From NCBI GenBank assembly GCA_030635995.1, contig DAOVXU010000073.1, positions 1-7,789 of the forward strand: a stretch of DNA of 7,789 bases, written 5' to 3'. Below are positions 7,237 to 7,789 of the stretch, piece by piece. This stretch comes from Arcobacter sp. (lineage in GTDB: Bacteria; Campylobacterota; Campylobacteria; Campylobacterales; Arcobacteraceae). How positions within the stretch are numbered: position 1 is the stretch's first letter; the number at the start of each line of letters is the position of its first letter. The notes beneath the pieces were generated by a model. It made no database searches. It worked only from the letters and a program-made list of their open reading frames with translations, and was not told the origin of the DNA. The position numbers were made by a program, and so were the translations under genes.

Positions 7237-7261
7237 TACAAATTAATATATTTAATTAATT

Positions 7262-7789
7262 TTAACTAAAAGCACCTTTGTAAATTGATAAATTTTGTAA
7301 TTTTAAAAATATCATAGCACTCATAATTGCATCATTTAAAGCATCATGTTTTCCAAGTTCAGGTAAATTCAAATTTGTCATAATTGTATCAAATTTTAAA
7401 TCAACAAATTCATGTGCAGAGTGTTTTTTATATCGTTGATAATACATTGAAGAAAGTTCAATTGATTCATTGTGTAAAGTTGTCCCTATAAATTCTTTTA
7501 AATGGGTATTTAAAATATTTATATCAAAAGATATGTAGTATCCTACAATAGGAAGATTACCAATAAAAAATAATAATTGTTCAAGTGCTTCATCTATTGA
7601 AACACCATTTTCTAAGTCAGTTGGTGTTATATGGTGTATTTTTATACTTTCATGATTTATATCTTTTAAAGGCTTTATAAATATTTCAAAAGATTGGCTT
7701 GTGATAATTTTTCCATCTTTTATTTTAACTGCACCAATTGAAAGTATCTCATCTTTTTTATGATTTAAGCCTGTTGTTTCTGTATCTAA
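7262..7789 (-). CDS. DnaQ-like DEDDh 3'-5' exonuclease (N-terminus outside window)
   Basis: The frame stays open from the stop at 7262-7264 to the window edge, giving 175 residues; only a few N-terminal residues of the nuclease domain, or a longer N-terminal region, can be missing. All exonuclease motifs are present: Exo I as DTETTG at the very edge (fragment residues 2-7, metal ligands Asp2 and Glu4), an IHHIT turn (51-55), Exo II as IVGYYISFD (81-89, Asp89) and Exo III as HDALNDA (148-154, His148 and Asp153), the DEDDh form. By family it removes nucleotides from 3' ends of DNA or RNA. It is not clearly the replicative epsilon subunit: it lies beside acs, where an exonuclease of this type is commonly found together with a DUF294 nucleotidyltransferase and an acetate transporter in proteobacteria. 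An internal ATG at 7447 would lose Exo I and II and is not the start. Confidence 0.9.
   Translation of the reverse strand, partial: LDTETTGLNHKKDEILSIGAVKIKDGKIITSQSFEIFIKPLKDINHESIKIHHITPTDLENGVSIDEALEQLLFFIGNLPIVGYYISFDINILNTHLKEFIGTTLHNESIELSSMYYQRYKKHSAHEFVDLKFDTIMTNLNLPELGKHDALNDAIMSAMIFLKLQNLSIYKGAFS

Noticed and set aside
7240..7261. AT-rich near-palindrome (TTAATTAA-like) after the exonuclease stop
   Set aside because: It has no GC pairs and no T tract beyond background, so it is not a convincing terminator or operator in DNA of this composition.
7262..7447. A separate 61-residue gene starting at the ATG at 7447
   Set aside because: The same frame continues upstream with Exo I and Exo II motifs to the window edge, so this ATG is internal to the exonuclease.

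Overview
The window reads as ordinary chromosomal DNA of a low-GC Campylobacterota bacterium, most likely an Arcobacter-type organism. The grounds are strongly AT-rich codon use throughout, protein sequences of campylobacterotal character (YidD, YidC, Jag and MnmE ending in CLGK), and TATAAT-like -10 elements without a recognisable -35. This placement rests on protein recognition, not on a database search. No mobile element, CRISPR array, tRNA or rRNA was seen.

Layout. Positions 2-367 (+) hold the 3' end of clpB, cut by the window edge. After a short gap with a TATAAT box, a compact six-gene + strand block follows: rpmH (423-557), rnpA (545-883), yidD (884-1225), yidC (1244-2914), jag/khpB (2917-3786) and mnmE (3788-5146). 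The genes overlap or are separated by at most 18 bases, so this looks like one operon. It closes with a hairpin flanked by A and T tracts (5175-5210), placed so that it can also stop the convergent gene on the - strand. That gene is acs (5223-7169, -). It has its own spacer of 92 bases with a good -10, a good ribosome binding site and two tandem copies of a 10-base word. Upstream of it, also on -, is a DEDDh 3'-5' exonuclease of the DnaQ type (7262-7789), whose N-terminus lies outside the window.

How the genes work together. The + block is the widespread rpmH-rnpA-yidD-yidC-jag-mnmE cluster, often found beside dnaA and the origin in other bacteria. It supplies ribosomal protein L34, the protein subunit of RNase P, the membrane protein insertase with its accessory factor, an RNA-binding KH/R3H protein and the tRNA wobble-uridine modification GTPase. 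The - strand pair is an acetate-activation gene with a nuclease that often accompanies acs in proteobacterial genomes.

The least ordinary points are these. rnpA has no ATG, GTG or TTG before its conserved core and appears to start at an ATT inside rpmH. The acs control region carries a direct repeat with an 11-base period over the -35 position. The Jag R3H domain has lost the arginine of its R-x3-H signature. I found no convincing undescribed multi-gene system.
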